The notes: a model not told the origin generated them from the letters alone. Numbered from the stretch's first letter, positions 22,556 to 35,310 are shown. The stretch is DNA of 64,000 nucleotides from Delphinus delphis (GCF_949987515.2 NC_082694.2:72290080-72354079); one strand, 5' to 3'. A program made the numbers and translations.

Positions 22556-23000
22556 ATCTTAAGGCTGACCTCTATAAATTTAATCCAAGGAAATAATCAA
22601 ATGACTATGCAAAGACATATATGCAAAAATGTTTGTTATAGTATTGTTCGTAAGAGTGAAAGATTAAAAATACACTAGATCCCCATTATTAAGGCACTGG
22701 TTAAGTAAACTGTGTGGCTTATTATAACCATACAATATGAAGCCTTTAAAAATGCTATAGAATTGTATTTACTGTCATAAAAAGGTACCTGCAACATATT
22801 GTGAAGTCAAAATAATGGATTACCAACTAGTACCTACAGTGTGACCTCATCTGTGTTGTGCATGTGTGCGTGTACACTTTATGCATATGCTTAGGAAAAT
22901 AGCCTGGAAAAGGACACTAAAATGCTTATTTCTTGGGATTATAATTATAAGTAATTTATATAATTTTAGGTGCTATCTTTTAAAATATTTTTACACTGAA
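22556..23000 (+). mobile_element. L1M LINE 3' UTR fragment
   Basis: The text follows the old L1M 3' region: 'AAGGAAATAATCAAATGACTATGCAAAGA', 'TGTTTGTTATAGTATTGTTC', 'GGCACTGGTTAAGTAAACTGTG', 'ATACAATATGAAGCC', then 'GGGATTATAATTATAAG'. AT-rich decay continues to about 23090. Confidence 0.8.
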
Positions 23001-23090
23001 CAAATAATATATTATTATTTGTTTCAATATTAATAACATCAATACTATTTTCATGGTATTTAATAATACTATTTTAATAACAAGAAAAGT

Positions 23091-24750
23091 TAAATTACAA
23101 AAGAAGAATTGCAGTTTTTAAGAAGCTAAGTAGTCACCTAGCTGCTGGCCACCCCCAGATCCAACCTCCTGGAGGACCAGAGCCCCAGGTAAGTGAATAA
23201 GAGTGACAGCCTTGCTCGTGTGTTGATGCCAGAAGGGTGGGGCCCAGGTGGCTTAGCTTGGCTCTGGTTACCAGTTAATCCCATGTCTACGGTAAAAATC
23301 TCACTGACCAAAAGGGTGAGAGGACCAGCTACATTTACCTTACTTCCCCGAGGAAATCAGTGGTAGAGAAGATGATTTCCAGGTGAGCTGACCTACCTTG
23401 CACCGTCCGTCTCTGGCAAGCTCAGGATTCGTCCCCAGGATGCAAAATCCTCGATGGCCGCCAACACTTAGCACAGCGTGAACATCACCAGGAGGCCAGG
23501 CCGTCTAAAAAGAGACAGAAGAGTGGGGGTGGGGTGGGGAAAGGTATCACCTTTTGCAAAAAGATCTCTTTGGAATTCCAGCATCTTAGATGGTCCCCAA
23601 CTTAAGTGGAAGCTTGTCCCTATCTTGGATTTCCCGGTGTGGATGATCTCACACAGGTCACGCCCAAACTCTGCCCCAGCACACCAAGATAAGGGGATCC
23701 GAGTGGGCAGCAGAGAACCCCAAGGGGCAGACACTAGATCTCACCCCTCCATCCCCCAAACACAGAAAGCCCTAATCCCCATGGTAGACCCATTAACACG
23801 CAATAAGAGAGAGAATAATGGCATTCCCTTCCATCTAATCCAAACCAAGAAATTCCAGAGATGGGGAAAAATAAGAAATGTAAGTCTTCTTTAAGGCTGA
23901 AAAGAGCACAGGACACAAACTCTAGAACTACAAAAGCACATCATTACTTTTAGACAATGGACAAAGAGACCTTGAGGAGGCAAAGGATGGGTTCCCTGGA
24001 GAGAAGGGTTATAAAAAAATATATGGATTTACTACCTCGTAGAGAGAGGCTATCGAATATGGGGAGGCAGGGCTATCCCTAGTTCCCTAGTTCAAATATA
24101 ATATATGTGAAAGCCATCTTCACGACAGGAAATGGCATCCTCCACTGCAAAAAACGCATGACTGTCGTTACCTGGGAATCGATACCTTTTTCTAAACTGA
24201 ATGTATCATTACCCACTGATTTTCCCTTTTCCTCTTAGCACTCCAGAGTCCCGGATAGCAGGGAGAAAGCTTTAATGTGATATGAAGGATGTGGACAGGT
24301 AAATAAGTTATTGTAAACTAATTCCACCTTATGACGAGCTTCTCTCCGACAATGCAACGGGTCTTTCTCGGAGCCTCTCAACTCAAGCTTTTTCAGATGC
24401 TGCTGACAGACACACACGGGCCATATCAAAGAGCCATTTTAAAGCTGAAGGCGGCAAAAATACTATTTTTCCCAAGGATAGAGTGTTCCCTTTACGATTA
24501 AGAAATAACCTCAGTGGGGAAGCAAAGTAAGCCAAGGTCACCATTTAATTTTGATACAGAACCAAAGTCGTGAGTACATTTCCTCTACCGAGCTTATGTG
24601 AAGCAGACAGTTAAATCGATCTCTTTGGCCACAAAATACTGACAGTACTGGTGATAATAAACGATCGATGTATTTCTGGGAAAGAGCCTTGGCAGTGACG
24701 TGTCGGTGAAGAGAGAGGTCCAGGGGACAGTCGTCAGTCCGTTTTTAGAT
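23091..24750. other. Unique sequence, no gene recognised
   Basis: No repeat is visible. The part 24030-24750 is non-repetitive, holds intact ATCGAT/GATCGAT-type sites and resembles the texture of conserved non-coding DNA, but this cannot be shown from a single sequence. Confidence 0.4.
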
Positions 24751-24754
24751 TCTT

Positions 24755-25300
24755 GAGGATGTCATTCATTTAATGACCCATTCATGCATTCAATACATAT
24801 TAAGGGCATCCCCCTTAGGTGTCAGGCAGTGTCTAGGCTCTGGGAATACAAGTGAACAAAACAGGAAGAAAAATTCCTGCCCTCATAGAGCTCATCTTCT
24901 AGTGGATGGAAACACAGAACAAACAATAACCTTAAGAAATAAGTACAAATTGTACAATATATTAGAAGGTCGTCAGAACTATTTATCAGAGAAGACGTAG
25001 AGCAGAAGATGACTGTGGGAGATTGTGGTGCAGTTTAGAGAGGGTGGTCGGGGTAATAAGCCTCACAAGAGGATGGCATTCGAGCGCGCTGGAAGATGAT
25101 ACGGGCCTGGGCTGTGCAGGTGTCCGGGGAGAGCATTCAGGGCAGAGGGAAGAGCCCGTGCAAATGCCCCGGGAGGAGCGTGACTGTTGTGTTCCTGGAT
25201 CCGCAGTTGTGGCTGGACATGGGAGACTATAGGACATGAAGCTGGAGAGGTGAGAATTCAGTTAGCGTAGGGCCTTGCAGGCCACTGTAAAGGCTACTAA
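24755..25300 (-). mobile_element. L2 LINE 3' region
   Basis: The inverse L2 order is clear: 'CATTCATGCATTCAATACATATTAAGGGC', 'GTGTCAGGCAGTGTCTAGGC', 'CCTGCCCTCATAGAGCTCATCTTCTAGTGG', the upstream 'GGGCAGAGGGAAGAGCCCGTGCAAATGCCC' and 'GTAGGGCCTTGCAGGCCACTGTAAAGG'. About 540 bp, no open reading frame of its own. Confidence 0.85.
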
Positions 25301-26090
25301 CTAATTGAGAGCCCAAGACCCTGGCCAGCAAGCCTTAGAAAGAGCTCTCCCTCTCTTGAGACAAACCTCTTGGTTGCCAACGTCAGGTTAATCCACTTCC
25401 CTTTTCTGCAACCCAGATGGCTCGACTCTCTGGGTCGTGCCAGACAAATACAGCACAGTCCAGACAGGAGGGGGGTGGGCAGTGCAGGGGGGTGAGCCAC
25501 CAGTGCTGTCTAAACTGTTCTGATGACAATGGCCTCGTCCTTCCTCCTTTGTGGTCTCCACAGGCCACTTCTAGAGGAGATAACCGAAACAAAGTTCCGA
25601 ACAAAAATAAACCACATGCAAAGCTGAGTTCTCTGGGACTGTTCCCTAATGTGCTTATGAAAAGATCCTAACGTGAGCTGACGTGTGAGACATCACAGGC
25701 TGTGCTGGGTATCTTCTGTTCGCTCCTCCAGGTCGGCTTTCCATCCGGTTCTGTGTCCTGGGAGGCTCACCCGGTTGGCAGAGAGGGTGTCACTCCAGCT
25801 CTGAGACCCTGCAACTTCCAGTTACGTTCAGCCAATGCAGACACCAGCAGGAGACCAGGGATTGGGGTGGGGCTGGGTGTTTATTCCCAATTTCCTGCCT
25901 CCTTGCTTGTCTTCATGGGATGGCTGTGACTCTCTACTGAAGGTCGCGGCTCTGGTTGGTGATGGGTTCCATCCAGTTCTCTCTCCGCCACCTTTGTGAA
26001 TAGTCCTTTCGTTTAACTCTCTTCAAATTACACATTTGAATGTGTCTGTTTCCTGTCAAGACCCTAATGAATACATTCTCAGAGATGGTT
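25301..26090. other. Unique sequence, nothing recognised
   Basis: I see no exon or clear repeat. Confidence 0.4.
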
Positions 26091-26190
26091 AGAAGCAGGA
26101 CTTTGGAATCAGACATCCGAATTAGAATTCTAACATGGCCCTTAGTTTTGTGACACCGGCTAAATTATTTAATTTCTATGAACTCTTGTT
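26091..26190 (+). mobile_element. MIR fragment (5' half)
   Basis: 'AAGCAGGACTTTGGAATCAGACATCC', 'AATTCTAACATGGCCC' and 'TTTTGTGACACCGGCTAAATTATTTAATTTCT' follow the first half of MIR. Confidence 0.75.
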
Positions 26191-28025
26191 TCCCGTTATT
26201 AATGCATCAGAGAAACTGGTACATAATTATTATCCTCAGCAAAAGCATCAGCATCGGCATCTCACTACTGCCATCATCCACTCATAGTCCCAGGGCAAGT
26301 CACACCTCCTTCACGACATCTCTGCCCACCTCAACCAGATGCTCCTCCCTCGAGGGGTTTCTAGCTGTTCTCAGCTACTATTTGCTATTAGTTTATGCCT
26401 CAGTAATTTCCTCTCTTTCCTCCTCTTGCTCTGTTTTCTCCCACCCAACCTCTACTCCTTGTATTCAAATCCTGAGCCTGAGCATCCTGAGAACAGACAT
26501 TATCTTAATATTTGAATCTCTGGCCCATAACACCCATCACATGGGGGTGTACACAGACCCTTCATTCAGTACCTTTTCTTCTTGGGAGGCCTGTATAAGC
26601 TACATCCATAAACCGAAACACATTCTACTCTAATGAGATGCATGGTATTTAAAGTGATTTTAAAATAAATGACTAGAAACTGATTTCTAGTAATAATTTC
26701 ATTCCCATGATAACACTGTAAAACCTTAAGGTTCCAAAGATCATGGCCCGGGAAAATGAATCTCAGGAAAGAACCCTGGAAATCACAGGGAGGTAGGTGT
26801 GGTTTTCCAACCCCAGGGGAGATGAAGGTACTACCTCTGGAGCTGACCTTTGACATCTCTGGTCAAACTGACCCTTTCTCTTCCACTAATCTCATCATCA
26901 AAGGGCAGCTTCCAGGCTTAAGGAAAATAAAATTTAAAAAGCCAAAGGCTGAGGGACTTTTTTTACTTTAGTTTAAAAAATATGGTAGGTAATAAGTCAA
27001 CGCCTGTGAAATTGGTCTTAAGTCCTTCACCTTCTCAAGGCCCTTAAGAGATGCTAATTGAATTTGACAGCATAAAGGCTCATATGAAAGCAGGACCCAT
27101 GGATAGGCTGTCTGGGTTACATGACTGCCTAAATGCCGGGAGATCCTCAGAATTAAACTCAAAGAAATCTTTGAGACCCATTCTAACTCTAGATCTACAA
27201 ATAAAGATGGTGCCTGACATGAACCAAATGGACAGCGAAGAGAATAATAAACAAGGGCCCAGGATTTTTTTTACTTCCCTATAAAAGGTATCAATTTTTT
27301 GGAGAGAAACTGCTGTAAGAGAGGAAAAACCAATTAGGGAGTCTCCCGTTTGATGCAGGATCAGAGAGCAGCCCTGCCTGGGTCTTGACCATGCTACCCA
27401 ATTATGATTCCAGCGCCCGGGTAGCTCACTACCCCTCAGCCAGCTAGGAAACAAGGATTCTTCCTTCCTTGGAAGGAAGAAAAAAGGCAAAGGAGCTGGA
27501 GGCTGTAAACTATAGTGAGAAGACCCGCTCCCACACCCACCCTCCTACCAGCCCAGGTGCAGGACCCTCTGGCACCCCTGGCACAGGCTTGGATGTCTGC
27601 TCTGAACGTATCCTGCAAGGGGAACTCTCATTCACATTCTCTTTCTTTTAAGAAGAGAGAAAACCAGGCCATCCATTAATAACATCAACCATGGGTTCAC
27701 CAAAGCTTGTAGGCATGTTGCCAACCCCAAAATAAACACTCCCTCTGAGTGTTTATCCATCAGGTTCTCGACAGTTCATGGACCAAGGGGCCCGGAAGGC
27801 ACTGCTTTTAAAAGGGGAGAATTAAGATGCAAAGAAGGAGCACAAGCTGGTTACGAGAGCCCCCCCGGCACAACGCTCAGGCTTCTTCTTTCCATTAAGG
27901 AGCCAGAATTGGTCACTGATGAGATCCATTACATATTCACGATAGGGATGCACCACCCGGCAAGCTTTTCCACGGGCACGTGTTCTTCAAAGAAAGACAG
28001 GATCTTCAGAGGCCACGGCTGCTGA
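26191..28025. other. Unique sequence, nothing recognised
   Basis: Pyrimidine-rich at 26240-26470 and mixed elsewhere. A 151-codon frame at 26178-26633 starts in the MIR above and is rejected as a gene. No repeat family is evident. Confidence 0.4.
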
Positions 28026-28029
28026 TCGA

Positions 28030-28260
28030 GGGAACAATAATAATATTTCATAACGTCTGATGTTGACAAAGCCGAGCCGTTCACAGTTTCTCATTCACCT
28101 TTTCTAACAAGCTTGTGAATACTTTACAATTAGTATTCCCATTTTATAGACGAGGAAACTGAGGCTCATGGACAATAAGATTTACCTAAAGGCACATAGC
28201 AAGTGAAAGTGGGAGGGAGCTGGAAGGGGAGCTCTGGATTTGCGCCTGCATCCCACGTCT
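28030..28260 (-). mobile_element. MIR SINE
   Basis: Reverse MIR: 'ATAATAATATTTCATAACG', 'CATTTTATAGACGAGGAAACTGAGGCTCATGG', 'GCACATAGCAAGTGAAAGTGGGAGGGAGCTGG' in order. Confidence 0.8.
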
Positions 28261-30712
28261 CTGTTCTGGATTTCGGCCCCCTCGTTCCCGGGATCCCAAC
28301 CAGTGAGGAGTTTAGCACTGTTCTGTGTTTTCCCTGCAGTCACCACCCTGGGCTGAATAAAAGCACAGGTGTCGGTGGACGTCCGCATTCCAGTCAGGTC
28401 CTGGTGAGCCCAAACTAACCCTACAACCCGATTGGCTGTCCTCCCCACCACCACTGCCCACTTCTCGGCAGCTCGCAGATGCCCCGGAGGTGGTCAGGCT
28501 CCCAAGTGACCCCCTGACCCTGAGCAGAGCCTCTCACAGCAGAGAAGCCCAGACGGGCCCAGCCCCTACCGCAGACCTCTGTCGGCAGGACCGCAGCTCA
28601 CCCAGGTTCTTCGTTACTGTTAACTCGATGTTTCCCAACACTGTTTTCATCATCACCCCCCACCCCAAGAGAAAAATGACGTGAAATTCTTTCCCGTGAG
28701 AGAAATTCAACTCTAAGGAGTAGGATTCTGATGGGCAGGGTGGAGCTTTGGTGGGTCAAAACCACAGCACTGAGGTTTTCTTGCAGCTTCCCTGCTCCAC
28801 CAATCCATGTCACCCCCGCCTGCCTGAGACTGCGTGCATTCAGGACTGACCTTCCTCCACAGCTGCTACTGCCGGACCCTCATCGCCGGGCCCTGCACTG
28901 CCGCCTCCCACGGCACTGCTCAGAACAGTTCTCTCCAATCTCTGCTATGGCTGCCTGGGGCGAGGCCTCCCCAACTCTCACCTGGCTCACAGCCTGGCTA
29001 CTACTAAGGGGTGGTGCTCGACCCCAGAATGGGTCAAGTCACTCCCTGGCCAGAGTCCCTTCATGTCTGGGGCCGCAAGATCCCAGGCCAGTCTGGAGTC
29101 TTCCCGGTGTCCTGCCACGTCCAGCCTCCTGCCCCGGACAGCCCCAGCTCTCCTCCACTTCTGTGATCAGACACACACCTGCTCTTACTTCCCGGACCTC
29201 CTCCCCCTGCCTTCACCCCTTCTCCTCCTGAAAACTCCTCTCCAGAAGTTTTTCTGCACTCTCTGGAGTACAGACACTCTGGGCGAATCCCTGGAGAATA
29301 TCAAGATAAGAACACAGTGTCACCAAAGGAGGCTTCGCAATGGCCTGTCTCCTGGTTCCGCTCGGCTGGCTTGGGCGAGGAGAATGGGGAGATAAGGACG
29401 ACGGGGTGCCCGTGGCCTGACTGGATCCTAAGTTTTGTCACGACAGGGCTCTGCCAGAAACCTAGGCTGAAATGTTTCAGAAAAAAAAGGTTGCAAATCA
29501 GCTCCCCCGACACAAACTCTTTTCTTGTTGCAAGGCAGACCCACTTCAGTTAACTAAGAATCCACCAACTCAGCCCCACCACTCAGAGCCCCCCACAAAT
29601 TTATAGAGGCTTTCCTGTCACTGGATCCAGGACTGGGAAGACCTTGCATTTCCTGAGGGCTGCAGGCTGGAGAGAAGGGCAGAGGCTCCAGCAAATCTGT
29701 TACACCCACTCGCCCATGGTGGCAGGAAGATGTGGGCAGGGCATGCAGCACCTGGCATGTAGTAGATGCTCAGTAAGGCTCTGCTGAAGGAAGGAAACTG
29801 CCTCCAAGACTCAACTCACTTTCTACAATTTTGCTTCGAACATTTGGACATTCACACCACAGCTGCATGATTGGAATACAAACCAGTTAAAAAAAAAAAG
29901 AATCAGACATTGCTTCCAGATTTCACTCTTATAAACAAGCCTGCATCCTCCCTTTAAATTGTAATAATTCCTTCCCAGATGTTGCTTCTCCTTCAGACCC
30001 ATAAATTTAAGCTTTTAAGGATGATGCTTCACATTTGTCTGGTGCCATGGGCTCTTTGGAGTGTTTCTGCATTTTCTTTCCCTCATTAGACAGCCACGTG
30101 GACCCCAGGAGAGGCAGGACAGGGGCCGGCATCCCTAATTCACCGACAGGAAGGCCAGCTGCTGATGTGCGGAGCTGGATTGTGGTGGGTATGGGTGTTG
30201 CTCTCCTTCCTGGTGCCGAGAGCCACAGTACCTTCCTCTTCAGTGCTGTCCAGGTGGCCATGTGGGTGGGGCATCTGTGGAGTCTCCACCCGCAAGACCA
30301 TGCTGCCCACTTAAAACTCTGACTCAGATGTGAACAAGTCTCTTCCCTTGGTTCTCCCTGCACTCCTGGGGCCAGGCTGTAACATTTGGATAAGACTTAT
30401 CTAGAGTCTTGGGGAGTAAAACAGAACAATACGCCAGGAGGGGGGTGAGAGCAGTGGAAAGAGGAAGTAGAACGTGGCCTGATAAGCTGGCGCCCCCGCT
30501 GGTCTCCAGGAGGTTCCATCCTGGCTCCATGGGGCAGCCCCCATCTTAGCATTGAGCACACTGGAATTCCCAGCCAGGCAAGAGCCCACCTCAAGTCTGG
30601 ACCCACACGTAGAGCCCAGAGAGACTAGGACTTCCCTCTTCCCTCCCACTTTCCCTGTTCCAACTTCTTCTCAGAGGCTGTCCCTTTCCTGGTGACAGAC
30701 CCTGGGGCTGTT
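28261..30712. other. Unique sequence, no gene recognised
   Basis: Frames of 166 and 118 codons are present but overlap others and have no visible domain. A short L2/MIR-like end ('CACCTGGCATGTAGTAGATGCTCAGTAAGG') lies near 29745-29785. Nothing else is recognised. Confidence 0.4.
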
Positions 30713-30725
30713 TGCCTCGATTCTT

Positions 30726-30963
30726 TTTATTTATTTATTTATTATTTTTTTTAATTTTAATTTTTATTTTTGCGGTACGCGGGCCTCTCACTGTTGTGGC
30801 CTCTCCCGTTGCGGAGCACAGGCTCCGGACGCGCAGGCCCAGCGGCCATGGCTCACGGGCACAGCTGCTCCACGGCATGTGGGATCTTCCCGGACCGGGG
30901 CACGAACCCGTGTCCCCTGCATCGGCAGGCGGACTCTCAACCACTGCGCCACCAGGGAAGCCC
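30726..30963 (-). mobile_element. CHR SINE (tRNA-derived)
   Basis: A T-rich tail with TTTA units (30726-30771) precedes 'GCGGTACGCGGGCCTCTCACTG', and the element ends 'GCGCCACCAGGGAAGCCC'. An exact 13-bp target-site duplication, TGCCTCGATTCTT, lies at 30713-30725 and 30964-30976. The irregular tail suggests an older insertion than the copy at 18.6 kb. Confidence 0.95.
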
Positions 30964-30976
30964 TGCCTCGATTCTT

Positions 30977-31425
30977 AAGGGGAGCCTTTGACCTGTGTCC
31001 CAGGCACTCACTTAGCTACCACATCGGTCCTCTATGGGGCCCACAGCTGTACACGTCAGGGGGTGGGAGACAGCCGTGGGGACAGGAGACACAACTACCA
31101 AACAAGTTCATGGATCCAGCGTCTGCTCACTGTCAGGGTCTGGACCGAGGCAGGTCCGGCTGATACCTCAGCTGCCAGGGCTCAAGGTTGCTCGGCATCT
31201 CATGCCTCTTCGGTCCTTGGCCTCTTGACAGCTTTAGAGAGAAGTGATGGGGAAAATGCGGCTTCACAGAGTAAAACAAGGTGGGCTTTTAGACTCGGTG
31301 GGTTTGTGGTCTCCCCAGGGAGTTGCAGAGAGGTTTGGGAACCCCTTCTCCCAAGTCTGAACCTTGCAGCCTCGTTCCATGGCACAATCAGAGCTTCACC
31401 TTGGATTTTCATCTTAGTCCCTGAC
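30977..31425. other. Unique sequence, nothing recognised
   Basis: No repeat or exon is recognised between the CHR SINE and the MIR that follows. Confidence 0.4.
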
Positions 31426-31429
31426 ACAC

Positions 31430-31668
31430 CTGGGTGGTCAAGAGCATGGAAGATGGATAATCTTAGAGACCTGGGTCTAAATCTCTAAGTTTAATGGCAG
31501 ACCCTCCATGCCACTCCCACCCCTGCCTCAGTCTCCTCCTCTGTACAATGGGGACGCTATTTCTGAACATCCATGTTTGTTCTGAGAGTTAAATGTTTGA
31601 TTGCAAGAAAGGCACTTGGCATGGCCCATGGCACATATCAACTCGTGGCTGTAACGTTATTATTATAG
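31430..31668 (+). mobile_element. MIR SINE
   Basis: Forward MIR: 'GGTCAAGAGCATGGAAG', 'CCTCAGTCTCCTCCTCTGTACAATGGGG', 'TGAGAGTTAAATG', 'GGCACTTGGCATGGCCCATGGCACATA' and 'GTTATTATTAT'. Confidence 0.8.
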
Positions 31669-32585
31669 CCTGCCAACGGAAGCACAGAATAGGTATCCCT
31701 GCAGTACCTAGAGCGCCACGGGGAAGGTGGGGGCCTTCTTTCCTACCACCTCTCCACAGAAGTGAGCACGCAGAGGACAAATGAATGGGGAGGGATCTTC
31801 CTTGGGGGCTAGTTGACCAATGGGCTGACCGTGTGTGTAGTTGTCCTGGGTCTATCTGACACTGGTCAGTTACCACTTCCTGCCCTCTGCAGCTAATCTC
31901 CCTGAATTTCCCTCAAGAGGACACTTTCAGCCTTTAACTTTCAGCCTTTTAGTCCCTCCTCTCCTCCTCCCCAGCAACTGCTAAACTCCAGGCCTGAGGG
32001 CAGATGCTTTCATGGCTTCTACCCCTCTCCTCCGAATCCAAGCCACAGGGCCAGCGGCTGAAAACCCCTTCCCAGCCCCAAGTGGGTCTGAGAGGCATTA
32101 CTTCCTCACCCAGTAGAAAACTATTTTATTTGAATAGATCTGAGGCTGTTTCTCAGAGAGAAAAAAAAAATGTGAAAGAAAAGTCTTTGGAGATTACAGT
32201 ACTTTTTACCCAGATATGATGAGTTATCCATTTAAAAATAAACCATAGACAGGCAAGTTTCTCCATACCCAGGCAAAAAGTAGTCATTACCAGGAATTTC
32301 TGTAAGTTCTCTGCTTTTCTTGGCCAATATAGAAACAGCCTAGGAACTGAAAATAGAATGAGAAGCTAATTCTGTTTTCCTGGTCTCTACCAAAGTATGC
32401 AGGCAAGTGGCTTGATCACATCAGAGCTTCACGTTCCATCTGAAAAAAATGCAACCACGGCTCACCAACCTCACGGCAATTCTGCAAACTAACCCAGCAC
32501 CCAAGGAGTTCGGTCAGAGCCCACAGCAGTCAATACGAATGCACCAAAGCACTGGGCCACAGCCTGGCATGGCTTGATGTCCAGA
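31669..32585. other. Unique sequence, nothing recognised
   Basis: No gene or repeat family is recognised. Confidence 0.4.
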
Positions 32586-32589
32586 TACG

Positions 32590-32705
32590 GGCAAGAAACC
32601 AAAGGCAAGACCAGTGAGTGACAAGCTCAAGGTCACACAGCTGATTAGCAGGAGAGCGGGGACCACAAAGCCGGCTTCCAAACTCTCTGGCCGCTGCCCT
32701 TTCCC
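32590..32705 (-). mobile_element. MIR fragment
   Basis: 'GACAAGCTCAAGGTCACACAGCTGATTAGCAGG' and the following 'CCGGCTTCCAAACTCTCTGGCC' match the reverse of the MIR core and 5' part. Confidence 0.7.
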
Positions 32706-34018
32706 ACCCACTCATCTCTCTACAGTTTAACTGTAACTGAAGATTCCAGGAAAGTCCCCTAGAAAGGTTAAGCAACTTACCCCAACCCAGTTTTCCTTCC
32801 TGCAGAAAGTCCCCCTCTCTTCGCTCTCCTTTCCAGTGAGCAGTAAATCAAATATTCCCTGCTGCATTACTTTTCAAGCTCGATGTTTCTAAATCCAAAG
32901 ACATCTATAAATAATACATACTCATTTATATGTACATTTAAAAGATTAAAAAAAAGCCATAACAAAGATACCTGTAGATTCTCCTGAATACTAATGGGCT
33001 ACTTAGAACACAGTGGAAGCAAATGGCTAATGAACACAGGTACCCTCATACGTGAACTTCCCTCCGCTCCACCTAGGGCCCATACCCAGCGGGGGAGCCT
33101 CTGTTCTGAACCCACTCATTCACTGCTTCTCTCCCACGGTCACATTTAGCCATCTGCTGCTTCTTTTATATGTGGGACTGTGGTTTTTTTTTTTTTTCCT
33201 CTTCAGTTTTATATGAAACATTTAGCAATGAAGTAGCAAATAAAAATACTACATATCATCTAGAATTCATATAAAATTGTGGTTGGCTTTAACGCTTCTA
33301 AAGGTTGACAAAAAGAAACACATAGATGTTTCTTAACGGCTTGTTTATATTTTATTACACATGATACACATCTCACTCCATTGAGAAAATTTAGAACTTG
33401 ATGTGGTTCTCTCTGTCACAAGCAGGCATGGCAAAGATTACCACATCCAGAGAACATTTTTCCCTTGGAACACAAGGTACTCGCCTTGCAATTACCCCAG
33501 CAGACAGAAATGGCGCAAATAATCCAATAGCACCCGCGTCAATCTTTGGAAGGAGGGGTTTTCCCCCCACAGTGTTGTCTGGCTACCCCATCCTCCACCC
33601 TGCTGGGCATCTCTGCTCTTCACTCCAAACCAAGGATGTGGCTGGAGCACCATCATCTCTCAGACAGACGTGCAGGTCAGCTAGGAGCTGGCAAAGTTGG
33701 TGTCGACTCCATCACACACCCACGTGCAGAAACAGGGGAGGTCCCAAGGCTGTAGACAGCGAGGGCTGAGTTAACTATGCTGGTGGAGCTGAAGGTGGTC
33801 AGAGGAAGCAGAGCTCCTGGGTGCAGGAAGCTCCATGCCAGGCCCTAATTTAGGTCCTGGAGGATGAGCACATCTGAAAGATCAACCTGAAGACATTCAG
33901 AAGGACAGGCGTCTTAGTGTGAGTTCCCCTCCAAAGTGGCCCCTGAAACACTGATTTTGATGTAAGTGGGTTTTTTTTTTCTTTTTTTCTTTTTTTAAGA
34001 GTAGACCCAAGGAAGCAC
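32706..34018. other. Unique sequence, partly AT-rich, nothing recognised
   Basis: AT-rich around 32890-33370 with a T14 tract near 33183; it may contain eroded LINE sequence that I cannot place. A second pyrimidine tract lies at 33970-33995. No exon is seen. Confidence 0.4.
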
Positions 34019-34260
34019 ATGAGGAAGCAGAGATGTGAGAAAGGAGACAGGGAAAATTCAGTCGAGAAAGCGTTAACCAGTGGGTTCCCGCTTGGGCAAC
34101 TGGGGGCTTATTCCTACTGGGGATGCTCTGAGAGGCTGGGTAGAGCATATCTTAAAGTCGTCCCACCAAGAAATGAGGAAGGAAGCTGGGGTATTTATTC
34201 ATGACCTCCCACCTCTCACCGGCTGCCAAGTGCTTTGGGGTATCAATCCCCCCAGCATTT
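34019..34260 (+). repeat. Unnamed interspersed repeat, copy 1
   Basis: This block and 35000-35310 share a diverged order of segments: a gaggaag/aggcaag opening, a GTCCCACC motif followed by GA-rich GTGAGGAAG, then GGAGTATnT and CTCAxCGGCTG. I read them as two old members of one repeat family, possibly an LTR, which I cannot name. Confidence 0.4.
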
Positions 34261-34589
34261 CCAGCCTGCCCCATGAATGGGCTGGGCACTCCCACACAGA
34301 GAAAGGCAGGAAGCAAGAACCGTCAGCAGGCGATCCCCAGGCTGGGGAATGGGTGTGGCGTCAACAACCTCTGATAGCGCAGGTAAGCTGGAGCGCCCAT
34401 CAGCTGCTGCGTACTACTGGGGACTGCAGCCTCAGCACCTGTTCAGGTGCCTTGGTCTCTGGGACCCTCCCCTTCTGAGTGAGAGGGAGACACACACTGC
34501 TTGCCACAGCAGAGGATCTTGAGGGTGCTCATCCCCACAGCCCATGCTGTGTCAAATGTGTTCATAATGGGATCATCTGCTGTCAGCCA

Positions 34590-34840
34590 TGGAGCAACCA
34601 CGTATGAAAAAGAACATTGGGGAGCAAATTAAGTGATCTGTCTGCAAGCAGCCTGTTTAGATGAGGAAGGGCTGCCATTGACAAATCTATTAAGATTATA
34701 CATAAATTTCTAAGAGCACATAGATTCCTGCTCTGAGGACATCAATTATGGGCATTTAAAATACAACCCGGATTAAATCATCTTGTCTCACTTGAATGGG
34801 GTAAAAATAATCAAGAGAAGAGGGAGAAACAAATTATACC
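34590..34840. promoter_or_regulatory. Candidate conserved non-coding block
   Basis: AT-rich unique DNA with many homeodomain-type cores (TATTAAGATTAT, ATCAATTATGG, CGGATTAAATC, AAATAATCAAG) and no repeat similarity. Its texture resembles a distal enhancer. Function is inferred only. Confidence 0.25.
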
Positions 34841-34999
34841 CATCACCTTCCTGACCAAAAAAAAAATTCAGAGTTTTCATCTGTCAGGATGATGATGCCT
34901 TAAAACTCTAAGACTCCTGTGTGGAGCCAGGTTAAAGGACAGAGGGATCCAAAGAGGCCTCTGGGTGCTCTCCAGGTCGGAAGGGAGAGCTGGGGCGCC

Positions 35000-35310
35000 A
35001 GGTGTACCTCTGTTGGGAAGCAGAACCCACCCAGACAAGGATTGAGGCAAGTGGTTTATCTGAAGAGTGATGCCAGAAAGCTCAGGCAGGTGAGTGGGGA
35101 GGCGAGACCGGTGAGTGAAGGAAGCCGACAGAGATTGCCCTAAATATGCAGGTCTCCACTGTGGGCACCTGGGCCAATGTCCCTGGGGATCTCTGGGGGA
35201 CAGAGAGGGACATGTCTCAGTGTTGTCCCACCCGAGACGTGAGGAAGCTGGAGTATCTGCCGCCAATTCCCATTTCTCATCGGCTGAGAGCTCCTGTCAG
35301 TGAATTAACT
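35000..35310 (+). repeat. Unnamed interspersed repeat, copy 2
   Basis: Partner of 34019-34260. It carries 'TTGTCCCACCCGAGACGTGAGG', 'GGAGTATCTGCC' and 'CATTTCTCATCGGCTG' in the same order as copy 1. The family is unknown to me. Confidence 0.4.

Noticed and set aside
26178..26633. 151-codon frame rich in Ser and Leu
   Set aside because: Begins at a MIR remnant and follows a pyrimidine-rich strand; such composition gives long frames without coding.
28731..29231. 166-codon frame
   Set aside because: No recognisable domain and other frames open on the same stretch.
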